Part shown: positions 32,691 through 45,072 of the stretch, piece by piece
Position numbering within the stretch: the first letter of the stretch is position 1
How the letters are laid out: each line of letters begins with the position of its first letter
Source: Macrothele yani
Taxonomy: Eukaryota; Arthropoda; Arachnida; Araneae; Macrothelidae
DNA length: 64,000 nucleotides
NCBI GenBank assembly: GCA_039090855.1
Contig: CM077025.1
Location: 93,290,489-93,354,488, forward strand
Direction: 5' to 3'
Translations under genes and position numbers: made by a program
The notes under the pieces: generated by a model
What the model was told of the DNA's origin: nothing
Seen by the model: the letters and a program-made list of their open reading frames with translations, nothing else
Database searches by the model: none

Positions 32691-35600
32691 TTTCGGGTCA
32701 AGATAAGGGGACCGCCCTTGGCCGGAATTATAATAAGGTCCGTGGAGTTACTTTAACAAATTGTTACGTCCGAGGTGATGGAGCACTCCCGTTGGTGAAA
32801 GTTAGGATAGGAGATACTCACGCGTTTGCACTCATCGACAGCGGAGCTTGTATCTCAATCTTTTGTGCTTCACTATTAAAGGAGATAAAGGGAAAGATTC
32901 GTATACGTGACTTAGGATCAGCAGTTTTAGTGAAAGGCATTACTGGAAACACTTTACCTACATCTCAGTGCTATGAGATACCGGTAGAAATCGGAGGAGA
33001 AACCATTTTACATCCCTATCACGTTACTCAGCGGAAGTTGCATCAAGATTATTCTCTAATCTTAGGCTGGGATCTATTGAAGGAGCACGGATACGTATTC
33101 GACGCAGGAAAAGGAATTTTGAAACGGGAAAGCAGAGCAAATTTAGCTACGGCAGAGTACGGTAGAGGAAGGAATAACCGGAAAAGAAATTTTAAAGGAA
33201 AAGCACGTCAGTCGAAAATTCGAACCCAGGTCTTGTCCGTGCCTTCAGCGGAAAGGACCAATCCCATTAACTCCGACGTAACCAAGATAGGAAGGACCGT
33301 CCATAAGGAACTCATCCCACCGTATTCGGAAAGGGTTATCCAAATCCGTTGCGAGAATTTTTCCGGTTTTCACGTTAACCAAGTACTCGTACAACCGTTA
33401 GGGAGGTACGCCCAAGGAAATGTACGTGTGGGTCGTTCAGTAAACACGCTGGACAGATCAGGCATCATGCCCGTATTGGTAGCTAACCTTACAGATCAAC
33501 CCTTTCATTTTAATAAAAGGACTAAATTAGTGACCGTGCAGCCAATCGTTCAGGTTAACACGACACAGTGTCAAGAGTCGGAGAAATTGCCACCTCTCAC
33601 CCCAAGGGACTTAAATTTGGAGGGCGTCAACCCAAATTGGAGAAAACCGTTAGTGACGCTTCTCATGAAGTACAAGGATGTGTTTGCTCGCTCGTTAGCA
33701 GAATTGGGTAAATGTAATTTAATTTACCACGAAATAAATTTAACTACGGATACCCCCATCAGAGGAAAATTTTACCGAGTTCCACATCATCTGAGAAAGG
33801 AAGCGCAGCAGCAACTGGACGAATTGTTGAAGGCGGGCATCATCACAGAAAGTGCATCCCCCTATTCCGCCCCCTTCTTCTCGTAAAAAAGAAAGACAAT
33901 TCTTTTAGATTAGTTATAGACTATCGTGGACTAAATGAGGTAGTAATTCCCGATCCCTATCCGCTACCCAGAATCGAGGACTTGCTTGAGACAGCAAAAG
34001 GTAATAGGGTCTTTACCACCCTAGATTTAAAGAGCGGTTTTCATCAGATGGCTATAGCAGATAGGGACAAGCATAAGACAGCTTTCTCATCACCGTGGGG
34101 ATCTTTTCAATTCGAGCGTTTACCCTTTGGTTCCAAAAACTCCCCCAGTAGCTTTCAACGATTAAGCGACGCCTTACTTTTCGGATTAGCTGAGCATAAT
34201 ATCATGTGCTTTATCGACGACATCATAATCGCATCCACGAACGAGGAGACACACCTGATAAAATTGGAGGAAGTTTTCAGACGCCTCAGAAAGCACGATT
34301 TAAAGCTAGCTCCCCAGAAGTGCACGTTTATGCAGTCAGCGGTGAAGTACTTAGGGCATATAGTAGATGGAGAAACCATTCGTCCCGACCCGTCGAATTT
34401 ATGCAAAGTAAATGATTTCGCCACACCCAACACTCTCAAGAGGCTGAGGGGATTCTTGGGGCTTTGCAATTATTACAGGAGGTTTATCCCTACTTTTTCG
34501 GACATAGTGACCCCTTAACCGAACTCACTAAGAAAGGAAAATTTAAATGGAACTCAGAGGCAGACGAAGCTTTTCTCAGGATCAAATCATGCCTGTTAGA
34601 TAACCCGGTATTAATTCATCCGGACTACCAGAAACCATTTTACCTACATTCAGATGCTAGCGGAACTGGGATAGGAGCAGTGCTAGAACAGATGGACGAA
34701 GAGGGAAACCTTCACCCAGTAACATTCATGTCTAGGAAACTCATCGCTGCAGAAAGAAATTATCCAACGATTGAGAAGGAACTTCTGGCTATCGTATCGG
34801 CAGTACGCCACTGGCGACATTACTTATTGGGAAAAGAATTCCACGTCATCAGCGATCATCGCCCCCTCACCTACCTCCACAACTTAAAGGATGTAAATAG
34901 TCGTTTGAATCGCTGGCGCATATCATTAAGCGAATTTTCTTACAAGATTGGTTATGAGAAAGGGAAGCAAAATGTAGTAGCAGATTGGTTAAGTAGGCAG
35001 TACGGAGATCCGGAAGAAGAGGGAGACGTAGATATCACCCCGGCGAGGGTTAGCGCCACCGATCGTCTCACTCACGACCCCGAAACGGAGCGTATCAGGG
35101 CACTGCAACGGTCAGACCCGGACCTCAAGAGCCTTATAGAATCGTTGGAGGCCCGCCGAATCACTAATGCAAAAGAGAAAGTGAAGGATAGTTTTTACTT
35201 AAACGACAAGGGTTTGCTGTACCACTTTCAAAAGCCAGATCGGGGCACTTCACAGGAAGATTATTGGGAACAGCTGGTGATTCCTACAACATTAAAGCCA
35301 GAGATTTTGGCGTTATGTCACGATATTCCTTCGTCACCCCATTTTGCATTTGAACGAACTTTGGCGACCATTAGACCCAGGTATTTTTGGCTAAACATGT
35401 TTTCTGATGTCCGCAACTATGTGGAATCGTGCAAGATTTGCAACGAAAGGACTACTCACCCCCTTCGAAGGAAAGAAAAATTGCAGAGGGCAGCAAACTG
35501 CACTTACCCATTTCAGAGGGTATCTCTGGATGTTTCGGGTCCTTACCCGGTAACAGAGCAAGGAAATAAGTATATATTAGTCATAATGGATACTTTCACG

Positions 35601-37133
35601 CGGTATGCAATTTTGGTACCCATTCCAAACCAAACTGCTTCAACGATAGCTGACGCTTACATCCAAAGATTGGTAGCTTTTTTCGGTGTACCGGAAAGCA
35701 ATCTCACGGATAATGGGCCCTGTTTCACCTCACAATTATTCACCGAATTATTGGCTAGACTGGGAATTCGGAGATTAAATACCAGCTTTCATCATCCGGC
35801 TAGTAATGGGATCAACGAAAGACAGCATGCCGAGCTAAATAAAGCCCTCAGCACATTGGTAAACGATAGACAAGACAATTGGGATAATTACCTACCTATG
35901 CTCAACCTTGCATTTAACACTGCAGTGCATTCAGCTACGAAGTTCGCTCCCAGCTACTTGATGTTTGGAAGAGAGTTTAATGTACCCTCTGATATTTTGA
36001 TTCCGCCTCGAAGGATCACTTATTACGACCCAGATGATTACCTGGAGTCATTTGTGGAACGGATGAGAAAGACATACCAAATTGTATACGGAAATTTGCA
36101 AGAAGCTGCGGCGAAACAAGAGAAGTATGCAGACAGGCACGCTGCTGAAAAGAATCTACATTTAGGTGACAGAGTATTTTTGCACACCCCTTTTTCACAG
36201 CCACATTTATCGCGTAAGCTAGCTCGAACTAACTGCGGAGATTGGGAGATAGTTTCGTTCCCCACCCCAGTAAATGTTCAGTTGAGGTCAGTCGAAAATC
36301 CGAACAAATATCAGACCGTGCATAAAAATCGAGTCTTCAAGCGGACTGAACGCCTACCCCAGCTTATAGCAGAGTCACCGGTACAGGACAATATAGAGGT
36401 ACAAGTACCCAGACAATCGCAGGATTTCTCTGACGACGGATCGGAGAGCACACAGGACTACGACTATCTGGATTGGGTCGATTTTCCCAGAGTAGTCATG
36501 CCGCAACCGACAAGCAGTAGAGCAATGCCGCCCGTAAGTCAACCGCCCAACATCGGAGTACCGATAAATTCGCCGCCCGCTACGTCGAGTTCAGCGCGAA
36601 GGGAGACAAGCAGGGAAGTACCGCTGCCCTCGCAACATGTTGAAGAGCCGAGGCGCACACAGGCAATCGCGGAACCAACGGAGGAGACCATACTGTCACA
36701 GGATTCCTATCAGGAAAGTAGCAGCCGACAAACACAAGAAGCAACGCGCCAAAGGGTTATTAGAGATCCATATCTACTACGTTCGCAGGACAGAATTCAG
36801 CAAACAGCAGCAATACACCCCACAGCAAATTCACAAGGGCCCAACACTTTGGAAATAGGCCTGAATCGCACGTACCCAAAGGAAATTGTGGTCAGCGACT
36901 CGACCGAAAGACTTGAGCAGCCGGAAGATACTAGCTTAGTAAATAGAATGTTGAAAAGTCTCAGTCAACCCAATAATCCAGAGGGAACCTCTTGGTTCGA
37001 TTTAGCCGACCGCTATTTGTCGCAGCGCATTCAAGAAAACCTAAGCGCAGGGACACCAGAAGGAGCACCCGTCAATAATCTTTATCCACAGTGGAGGAAA
37101 ATCGTAGCGAAACCTCAGGAATCGTGGGTTTAA
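32687..37133 (+). CDS. pol: Pol polyprotein: protease, RT, RNase H, integrase; two frame breaks
   Basis: Entered by -1 frameshifting. Protease: A-L-I-D-S-G-A (Asp-Ser-Gly near 32837). RT: R-K-E-A-Q-Q-Q-L near 33795, L-D-L-K-S-G-F-H near 34024 and the active site F-I-D-D near 34214. RNase H: H-S-D-A-S-G near 34650 and I-S-D-H-R-P near 34850. Integrase: zinc motif H-H-C-C (residues 286, 293, 323 and 326 of the last open frame) and catalytic D356, D416 and E452. The frame slips one base back near 33866-33890 and again near 34498-34520, both at C-runs. After the integrase C-terminal domain there is a Pro/Ser/Thr/Gln-rich tail of about 250 residues to the TAA at 37131. Pol copies the RNA into DNA and integrates it. 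Confidence 0.93.
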
Positions 37134-39879
37134 GCCCGAGGAAGTAGGAAGAACGCTGGGCGAAGATAAAAAATGTGTGTGTGTTGTGAAAAAAAAACAG
37201 CGATGCGGAATAAGTGGGAAGATCCCTGAATTTTCACGGTAAACGTTTAGCAGAAAATAAATTTGATAGGTGAGAGAAAAAAAAAAAAAAACAATTTTGC
37301 GATCTGATCAGTAATCGAAAATAATTCGTAAAAGAGTCTAGCTAGAAAATGGTGTATAAACATGGAAGAATATGCAGGAAGTAATTAATAATATTCATAG
37401 CAGGACCGCAGCCTAGTACGTGCATCGCAATCTTTCCAGTTTTGAGTTCACGAAACACGAAAAAAAAAAAAAAAAAAAAAATTGCTACGATAAGGGGAAA
37501 ATTAATATTAAGTAAGGAAAATACATTACGTAAGTAAAAAGAGAAAGAATGGGTCAGGAATTAAGCACCCAGCAAAAAAAAAAACCTGTGGAGGAAGCAA
37601 TGTTTTTATTTCAGAGGAAAGACTGAACGGTAGCAATCATTCCTTTTACAAAAAAAAAAAAAAAAAAAATTTTGTTCGAAGAGAAGAAAAAAAAAGAGAA
37701 AAATAATAATTTTCCGCTCAAATTTTATTAATGATAGGCAGTAGGAGGATAAGCGAAGGTAATCGTAGGCAGAATGACGTCGCTCATGCACGGGGCTTGC
37801 AAGAGTAGAGGAACGGACGGACCGTGTTTCCAGTTTGAGAAACCCCGTACTCAAACTGGCTGGCAAGGAGCAAAAGGAAGAATGGGAAGACGCCATCTTG
37901 GGCCGCCATCTTGAAGCAAGAATGCAAAGAAGGAAAATTTATCGGTAAAAGAACGGGAGCGTTCAGTAAGATATTTTGTACAGCAAAGGCCGAGCATTTC
38001 AAAGGATGGAAAATATAAACGGGAGCACAGCACGACGAAAAAAATATTTTTTTTTTCTCTCGAAACTTTCTGTGGCAGAAGCATAGGCCGGAGTAATATA
38101 TCACTAGAGAAAAAAAAAAAAAAAACGTAAGCACCTTCTGCGGAGAAATAGCCGTGCGGAAACACCGACGGAATGCAATGAGATTAGCAGCGTATCGGAT
38201 AATGCAGTGGTTCAAAATTAGCATCCATGGCAGGTATTCAAAGCAATTAAAATACGCGAACCTGAAACAAAACATGGTATAAGAAAGTAGCAACAAACAT
38301 GATCGACGCGTAGCCTAAACGTCACCTAACATAGCCTAACCATAACCTATCGAAATGACAGTAAAAAGCACTTACCTTGAAGTGAAATATCCAAAGGTAC
38401 TATATTTTTTTTGTTTTGTTTTGTGGATAGTAGGAAAATTCAGTTTTAATTGATAAGGAAGGCAAGTATAACGGAAGGAAAAGTATGGAAATGAAATCGA
38501 GGTAGAAATGCACTAGGTACATCGTGAGGTTAGAGGTTGAGTAAAGCAGAAGAGGAAATGTGAATGACAAATTCACCAGGCCCAGCTCCCCATCCTCTAC
38601 CACCGCAGCACACGAGGAGCAGTTGCAGATTCTCCCAAACCACAACTGGCGTCGAGCATGCGAAAAATGCGACGAGGTGAGATGAGGATTAATACGTGCA
38701 GACATGGTGCAACGATACCAAAAAAAAAAAAAAAAAAAAAAGAGATAAAGCAGAAGAGGAAATTTGAATGACAAGTTCACCAGACCAAAAGAAGCGTGTT
38801 GTTTCAATGAAATCCGTCAGCAAACTGAGCACTGACCGGCAGAAATTAGAGGGGTGGTTTTAGCCCCAGGTAACAGAATACTAAGTGGATGCTTCTACAT
38901 AGGCTAAACAAGAAGCCTCCGATGTAAGCAAAACATGCAAGAGGCTACGCTATTGTGCGCTCACTTACACCCACAGGCATCAGCGCAGGTGTTTCAGATT
39001 TCGAGCCGTGAGAGACGGTCAACACAGGAACGACCCAAAATTTTTGGAGCGACGAATTTGCAGGGGTGACATCGCCCAAAGGGGACCCTCGCAAGCATTT
39101 TCGAGGAAATCCCCTATTTTCCGAAATCATCGGCGTTCCTTAAATGGTCGCCGCACACCTGCGAATACACGAGAAAAGCATCTGGTCGTAAAATCAGAAA
39201 TAGCCAGGAATGAGAATACAATTGTAATACGCGAGAGAAAAAAAAAAAAGAGTAAAGCACTAAAGATAAAATGGCAAGAAATAGTTCAGCAAAGAACTAA
39301 CGATTAAGTTAAACAACGTAAAAGGGAAATAAGCGACTATACGCGGGTAATATCTGGTAGACAATACGACAAACACGAAAAGGGAAATTAATAATTTTTT
39401 CTTTTAGAAGTAGTAGACGCACCAGCGAATGGAAATAATAGCTGCAGAAGAGATAAATGGGAAGTAAACAACCGTTATTTAATTATAATTTAGTAAGCTT
39501 AAGAAACACGAGTGATGAGATTTTTATTTTTGTTGTTTTGTTGGAGAAAACCTACAAGTAGGAAGAAAAAAATACAATTAGAGAAAAGGGAAGCCTGGGA
39601 TGGAATGCGCTTCGGAATTTCGAAAAAAAAAATATATATAAATAAATATGCACATAAAAACCCCTCGCTTCTCGTAGGTCAGAGTGAAACGAGCTTTTCG
39701 AAGGAAATATTACTAGTTCTTAATGTAAAGTGTATATAATGCATGTGCAAGAGAAATACCGAGGTGATAAGGAGTGATTTCATGTGTATGTTTGTTTTGA
39801 GATAATTATGGCCGACAAGTGTCGACAGAACCATTACCACTTTTAAGATATTTGAAGAGAGTGACATTTCGTCAATAAA
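37134..39879 (+). other. Pol-env spacer, 2.75 kb, no recognised gene
   Basis: Many A-runs (37277, 37460, 37650, 38107 and 38719, each 15 or more) and AG-rich stretches. Small open frames at 37784-38296 and 38400-38807 (reverse strand) are mostly poly-Phe by-products of A-runs. A 99-codon forward frame at 39008-39307 is Arg/Lys-rich and not recognisable. The region probably contains the splice acceptor for the env message, which I could not place. A near-repeat of AAGCAGAAGAGGAAATnTGA occurs at 38546 and 38748. Confidence 0.6.
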
Positions 39880-42528
39880 ATGGACAAGATGAACGTGATT
39901 GCGTTCTCCTTAGTAATCTGGACAGTTAGCGGAGTAGCTGCTAATCACGAACTTTGTCATTTGAAGGGAGATAAATATCAGTGCACTGTAGCATCTCGTG
40001 CCGAACTTTTGAAACTAGGAATGCCGCGGAGTGCTTGTCATGCACATTCATGTGACGAGTGCGTGAAAGCCTGGAGGACATTTATTACGCACAACCATGA
40101 GCTTATCGAACCGAGAAATTTCTTCGTTCGGCAGGAACCGAACCCACAAGGAGCCCTTTCATTAATGGAGTGCACAAGAGACGGTTTACACTGTGCCTGC
40201 ACTGCCGATGCACCGTGCAGTGGAACGAGCGAATATTGTGCACTGGCGAGCTGTGTGAATAAATCCGTCACTACGTGCAACTGCCGCCTAACGCCAGCAG
40301 TATCTACACTGATACATGAAGCGGAAGGACTACGGATTTCGAACCCATCGCTGATCTCTTTCACAGAGTGCGTTGGAAAACCGCGCACTAATATTTCACC
40401 TCGGCGTTTGCTGTCTGACGAAGAGGCAGTATTTCAAAGGGAAAATATCAAAGTATCATACAACGACCCAATCATCACCAGCTCACTTCCAGGAACCCTG
40501 GTGATTCGAGTTCGAGGTATGGAGCGGGTTATCACTTTAAGGAACGCTCCGTATCAGACATCATTGCCACCGGAACTACTAGAGCTTTCTGCGGAACTAA
40601 CTTTGATTTTCGTTACCACGGATGGAAAAACCCTAAGGGGTGCTTTGCAAATCGTAGGTAGAACAACGTGTAGACCCTTACAGTGCATACTGTGTCGTGA
40701 GATGCTACGACAGCTAAAGTGTTTACCCCACGCAGTCGCTTATGTAGTGTATATTGTACTAGTCTTAATTTCAGCGGTAACCTTTCTATATGCCAGGAAA
40801 GTAGTAATTAGCATCTGGAAGCTGTTGTATGGAGTCGGAATAATTCTTTGGAAGTCATATAGATTCCTCAGAGGAACAACGTTTGTGGCAGTAAAGACAG
40901 GAGCCCTAACAGGAAATGTTTTACGTAACGGAGTAAATCAGATGCACGAATATTTGGAGAGGCAAGTTGCCCGTCCAGCGGCGCAACCGCCTTTACACGG
41001 ACTGGTACTTTTGAGCTTATTTCTGTTGGTAAACGGAACTTCCGCGGAATGTAACGCACATTCGATTGTTGCATCAAAGGTGAAGGAGTGCACGGACTCA
41101 GAGGTAGAGCACAACTGCCGTCTAACTACTAATGCGCAGGTAACCCTAATGAATTTGGGGCATGAACAATGCATATGGTTTACGGACCAGGAAAATGACC
41201 ATACACTTTTTTCCTTGAAAGTAACCTACCAGCAGGCAAACTGTATCTGGCACACGACGAGAGACTATTTTACGCACGTGACTACAATGCGTTATCTCAG
41301 CCAATTGGTTTGTGCAAATCACGAGACTTGCAATTGGGGAAAAGGATGTGTGCGATCAAAACAATTTGACGCACTGACAAAACAATCGCTAGACTGGCCC
41401 GGCATCACAGGCTGTCAGCCGTCCGACAGTGGGTCCACGTCATGCTGGATCATTGACTCGCAACATTGCCATTTCTTTCGAATATGGCTGGAAGCAGATT
41501 TCCTGCGAGCATACGACGTACGCAGAATAGTATCGATGCAGTGTAGTTATCAGCTACTAATTCAACAGCACAACAACGACACCGTAGAGACTCTGACGGT
41601 TAAGAACCAAGCCACGACCTCTACGGGCATCACAGTGCAAGTAGTCGGATCACTGGACCAGCCTACACAAATCGTGAACACACATCTGATCTCTCGAGTG
41701 GGAAACCCTCAAGAGAGTTATATTGAAAGGGCAAGCTTACCTTCACGACCGATGAAAGGACATATCGGCGATACGCAGAGCAACGAATCGATGTCGAAAA
41801 ATTTTATCTTCGACGAAAGCATGTTTTCTTGTAGCTATTATGAGGACTCTATGAAATGCCACCGACAACAGTCGTATTTACTGAATATGATAGAACAAAA
41901 AAAGAGCGCCTTACCAATGGCATCAGCATGGCATCAACTGAAGGTTGACGGAAATGGCCAACTTGTTTCGGAACTGTTACACTCAGCCCCTATAGTGGTA
42001 AATCTTCAATTCCAGAAGTACAAGTACTCGATCGAAACCAGAACTGTCTGCCCAAAATTCACGGAGGCAGAAATCAAGGTAACAGGCTGTTTTGCATGCG
42101 AGCCCTTGGCTACGGTAGAGATCGAAGCTTTCTCATCGTGCGCAGCCGGGATTGTGGACGTTCACTTCGAAAAACTCACGGTGCACACTCGATCGGTAAA
42201 ACTACAGACGGAAAGACGAACGATCAAGATAAATCTAAAGACGGACGCTAAGTGCCACAGCGAAAAACTCTGCTTAAAGGCCCGAACCGTTACCGCTTGT
42301 ACCACTTTAGACTTTTGCTTAGAACAACCTTCAGTTCAGCTGACTTATCCTAATATCTCCAGCGCATACTGGCAACCAGCAGGCCCACCCGAATGGAGCA
42401 GTGGGCTACTGTTCAACGCCTTCGGCACTTCCCTGTTCGGAGCTTTCAAAATAATCGCAGCCGGAGCCGCTGCGGTAATAATAATTCTGTTTATCGCTTC
42501 GTCGGTCATCACTTGCTGCAGGCGGTAA
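39880..42528 (+). CDS. env: Envelope glycoprotein, phlebovirus Gn/Gc-like, intact 882 aa
   Basis: Residues 1-21 look like a signal peptide. A Cys-rich ectodomain (about 22-283) is followed by a membrane segment (about 284-304) and a basic stretch. A second internal signal-like hydrophobic segment (371-389) ends L-V-N-G-T-S-A, a good signal-peptidase site. A second large Cys-rich ectodomain (about 390-840) then leads to a C-terminal membrane anchor (about 855-878) and the tail C-C-R-R. This two-glycoprotein layout, the Cys/Trp/Gly cluster at 468-523 (C-x5-C-x-W-G-x-G-C, then G-C ... C-W) and the Cys pattern at 724-813 resemble phlebovirus Gc, a class II fusion protein (Phlebovirus_G2 family). 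It shows no furin-site/F-protein layout of the usual insect errantivirus Env. It would sit on the particle surface and mediate membrane fusion. Family assignment is by eye; a distant class II relative is possible. Confidence 0.8.
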   Translation: MDKMNVIAFSLVIWTVSGVAANHELCHLKGDKYQCTVASRAELLKLGMPRSACHAHSCDECVKAWRTFITHNHELIEPRNFFVRQEPNPQGALSLMECTRDGLHCACTADAPCSGTSEYCALASCVNKSVTTCNCRLTPAVSTLIHEAEGLRISNPSLISFTECVGKPRTNISPRRLLSDEEAVFQRENIKVSYNDPIITSSLPGTLVIRVRGMERVITLRNAPYQTSLPPELLELSAELTLIFVTTDGKTLRGALQIVGRTTCRPLQCILCREMLRQLKCLPHAVAYVVYIVLVLISAVTFLYARKVVISIWKLLYGVGIILWKSYRFLRGTTFVAVKTGALTGNVLRNGVNQMHEYLERQVARPAAQPPLHGLVLLSLFLLVNGTSAECNAHSIVASKVKECTDSEVEHNCRLTTNAQVTLMNLGHEQCIWFTDQENDHTLFSLKVTYQQANCIWHTTRDYFTHVTTMRYLSQLVCANHETCNWGKGCVRSKQFDALTKQSLDWPGITGCQPSDSGSTSCWIIDSQHCHFFRIWLEADFLRAYDVRRIVSMQCSYQLLIQQHNNDTVETLTVKNQATTSTGITVQVVGSLDQPTQIVNTHLISRVGNPQESYIERASLPSRPMKGHIGDTQSNESMSKNFIFDESMFSCSYYEDSMKCHRQQSYLLNMIEQKKSALPMASAWHQLKVDGNGQLVSELLHSAPIVVNLQFQKYKYSIETRTVCPKFTEAEIKVTGCFACEPLATVEIEAFSSCAAGIVDVHFEKLTVHTRSVKLQTERRTIKINLKTDAKCHSEKLCLKARTVTACTTLDFCLEQPSVQLTYPNISSAYWQPAGPPEWSSGLLFNAFGTSLFGAFKIIAAGAAAVIIILFIASSVITCCRR

Positions 42529-43092
42529 ATGTTACCAGGAACTATTCCTCGGCGCAATGGCACGGCACCCATATGAACTGAACGTGGAGATGGTGTTAGC
42601 CTACATCACTCCCGTCGGTTAGGCTGATCTCCAAAGGAACTCTGAGAAACTAGCTGAGTGCTTAAGAGATGGGAACGCCCAAAACCGAAACCATATCGCC
42701 CAACGGAGGCGCGTACCCGAGCAAATATTGTGTGTCGCCGAGAAGACGGCGGCTGAAGAAATCTGTCACTATCGGAAAGAATTCATATATATATATATAT
42801 ATATATATACAGTGCATATGTTATCTGTCAATGTCAAACTTAGAATTAGATTCGGTGGAGGAATTTAATATTTATTGAACATTATTATAATAATCTTACT
42901 CGTAGTTTTATGTTTATTGTATGTGCTTATAATTACATTATGTGTCATATGTGTGCATAAGTTTTCGCAAATAATTGTAATTCATCGCATGTTGAAATGA
43001 GCGAAAACGAGCAGCCTTGCAAGAGAGGAAGGAATCCACAGCACCTAACTTTGAGGGACAAAACTCTTCAACCCTATGGGAGAGGGAGATAA
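42529..43092 (+). other. 3' untranslated region with (AT)n tract and polypurine tract
   Basis: Non-coding. An (AT)n microsatellite lies near 42785-42811. The purine run GGGAGAGGGAGA at 43078-43089, just before the 3' LTR, is the expected plus-strand primer. Confidence 0.8.
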
Positions 43093-45072
43093 TGTTACCC
43101 GTATGTCCTCCGGAATATCGTGTAACATTGGAGGACCATGATTTCGTAGGTATGAATTTCGGAAAGGGGGCCTACAAATTAGTAAGTGTGGGAAAGCAAT
43201 ATATTCACCAAATAATTCCTACGGTATCGCATAGTACGAGGAAATAGTTAAACGAGGAAGAGTAGTTACCAAGTAGACCATTTAGAGAGCGCGGGAATTG
43301 GGAAAGAAAATCCGAGAAGCATAATGCAGACAGGCATTCTAAGAGGATAATTATATTACATATTTCATAATTATTCTAAGACCTGGCTGAGCAGATTTCT
43401 TACTTGAGGAGGAAATTCCTTATTTTTTTTTTTTCATCATTCTTTCGAATTGCTGTTTTTTTTTTTTATTTTTTTTTAGTTCCCCGAGCTCGCCAGAACG
43501 CACGTGGGGATACTCACGAAACACACCCCTAGGTTAGTAAAGAGAAAACTCGGAGGTTATAACAAGCAACGCTACGAGAGTGAAATGCTCGCAATCACAG
43601 GTGGGGGCCAATTTACTGGACCACCTTCTATTATCGAAGTCACGTTTTACGCACGCTAGCGGGGAACGAACAGGGCATATTTCTCGTAGTGGGCGTAACT
43701 GGTTGACACCAACAGAAAGAGTCACACAGGAAGCGTACGTGAAAATTCTAAGGCAGCGCGGACATCCCGCGGAGCAGTTGACAAGATAAAGGAATATTCA
43801 TCTTCAAGAAAACTCCATGTTCTCAAGCCTTTGCCAACGAATCGGAGGGATTCCCATACAGGGATGTAAACCAATGCCGAAGCGAGGAAAAGCGGCCCAA
43901 CCAATAAGGGGAGAGCCATTTGGGTAGGACAGGAACACCCCCGAACCCCTTAAACATAGACGAGAGAAAAACGTTTTGGAAGGGTTCTGAGCAGACATGA
44001 TTTTGAGAGAACACGGAATGGAATGTTGACTGCTAATTCTGGGTGAACGCAGAGAGGACAGAATGGACTCTAGATGAATCCTGGGCAGAATATCGCAGAA
44101 AGAATTTAGTTAGGAGCTTTTCTCCTGAGAAGACGCTAAAAATTGAGCAAGTTGATTTCCAGGTGAAGGGAAGTATGATGTTTTCCCTGAGAGGTTTTTA
44201 CGCAAATTTTGGGTGAAGCATCGAGTGATCTTATGCGGGCAGTGTGCATTCAGCAGGACCGGATGAGGTCCCAACCATAGACTTTATACCTATAAGTAAT
44301 ACCGGACGACAACGAATGTGATGAAAAGAAAATAATTTGGTGAGAAAAATTTCATAATTCCCAATATCTCGTTAGCATGATCATGATTTTGTCTCCTATA
44401 CATCCTCGGTAGAAAAGATAATTTTAATCTCTTGCAAGTGCTGAATAACATAATGTGTCTTATATTTTGCGGAAGGTGAACTTTAAAATATGATTGCGAA
44501 TATCAAAAAGCATAATGAACTTAAAATATATTTTGGTTTAAATTAATAGAAATCTCCACCGATCAGTGTAATAGATTTTAAGGAAACACAAATGAAAATA
44601 AATTCTGTATTTTATAATGAAATTTACCCGAGTTTCTCAAATCTTTGAAAATTCAAAATAAGTGAATCTTTGTTTATTTTAACCTGAATAATTAAGTAGA
44701 ACAATCGTAAAGTTTTGGTAGAGTAACAACTCCAAGATTTTAAGAAGAAAATAACTTTTAACATTTAGCAAACCCAGTCGCAGGAAAATAAAAGGTCCAA
44801 ATCTGACATGAGTTTATTAAATTTCAAGCGGCATATGGAGGAATATGGGTTTCCCATGTTCTCCCATATGAAACACAACGCAATGCACCCGTCAACCCTG
44901 AACTTGGAGACCCTCCATTAGGGAACCCAACTTCACGGTAGACACCCATAGGCGGAAGATAATAGAGAGTAAAGAGTTACGAAAATTAACGGCCTTCTTA
45001 ATAATTAATCCCACTGCAGCGAATAGGACGCAGCAGATGGTTCGCCCTCACATCGAGTAGGGGGTGGTGATA
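43093..45072 (+). repeat. 3' LTR (1980 bp)
   Basis: Matches 27733-29713 except for homopolymer lengths, and is followed by the CCAA target duplication at 45073-45076. Confidence 0.95.

Larger units (their letters stand above)
27733..45072 (+). mobile_element. Ty3/gypsy LTR retrotransposon with envelope, 17.3 kb, recent
   Basis: The order is LTR, primer site, gag, pol (protease, RT, RNase H, integrase), envelope, purine tract, LTR. The domain order with integrase last is that of Ty3/gypsy (Metaviridae), and the envelope places it functionally with errantivirus-like elements. The target duplication CCAA lies at 27729-27732 and 45073-45076. The two LTRs differ only in four homopolymer lengths, with no substitution found on hand comparison, so the insertion is recent. 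Gag and pol contain three apparent single-base frame breaks; env is intact. Confidence 0.95.

Noticed and set aside
37784..38807. Reverse-strand open frames in the pol-env spacer
   Set aside because: Their length comes from A-runs read as poly-Phe, and composition is otherwise random; no family is recognisable.
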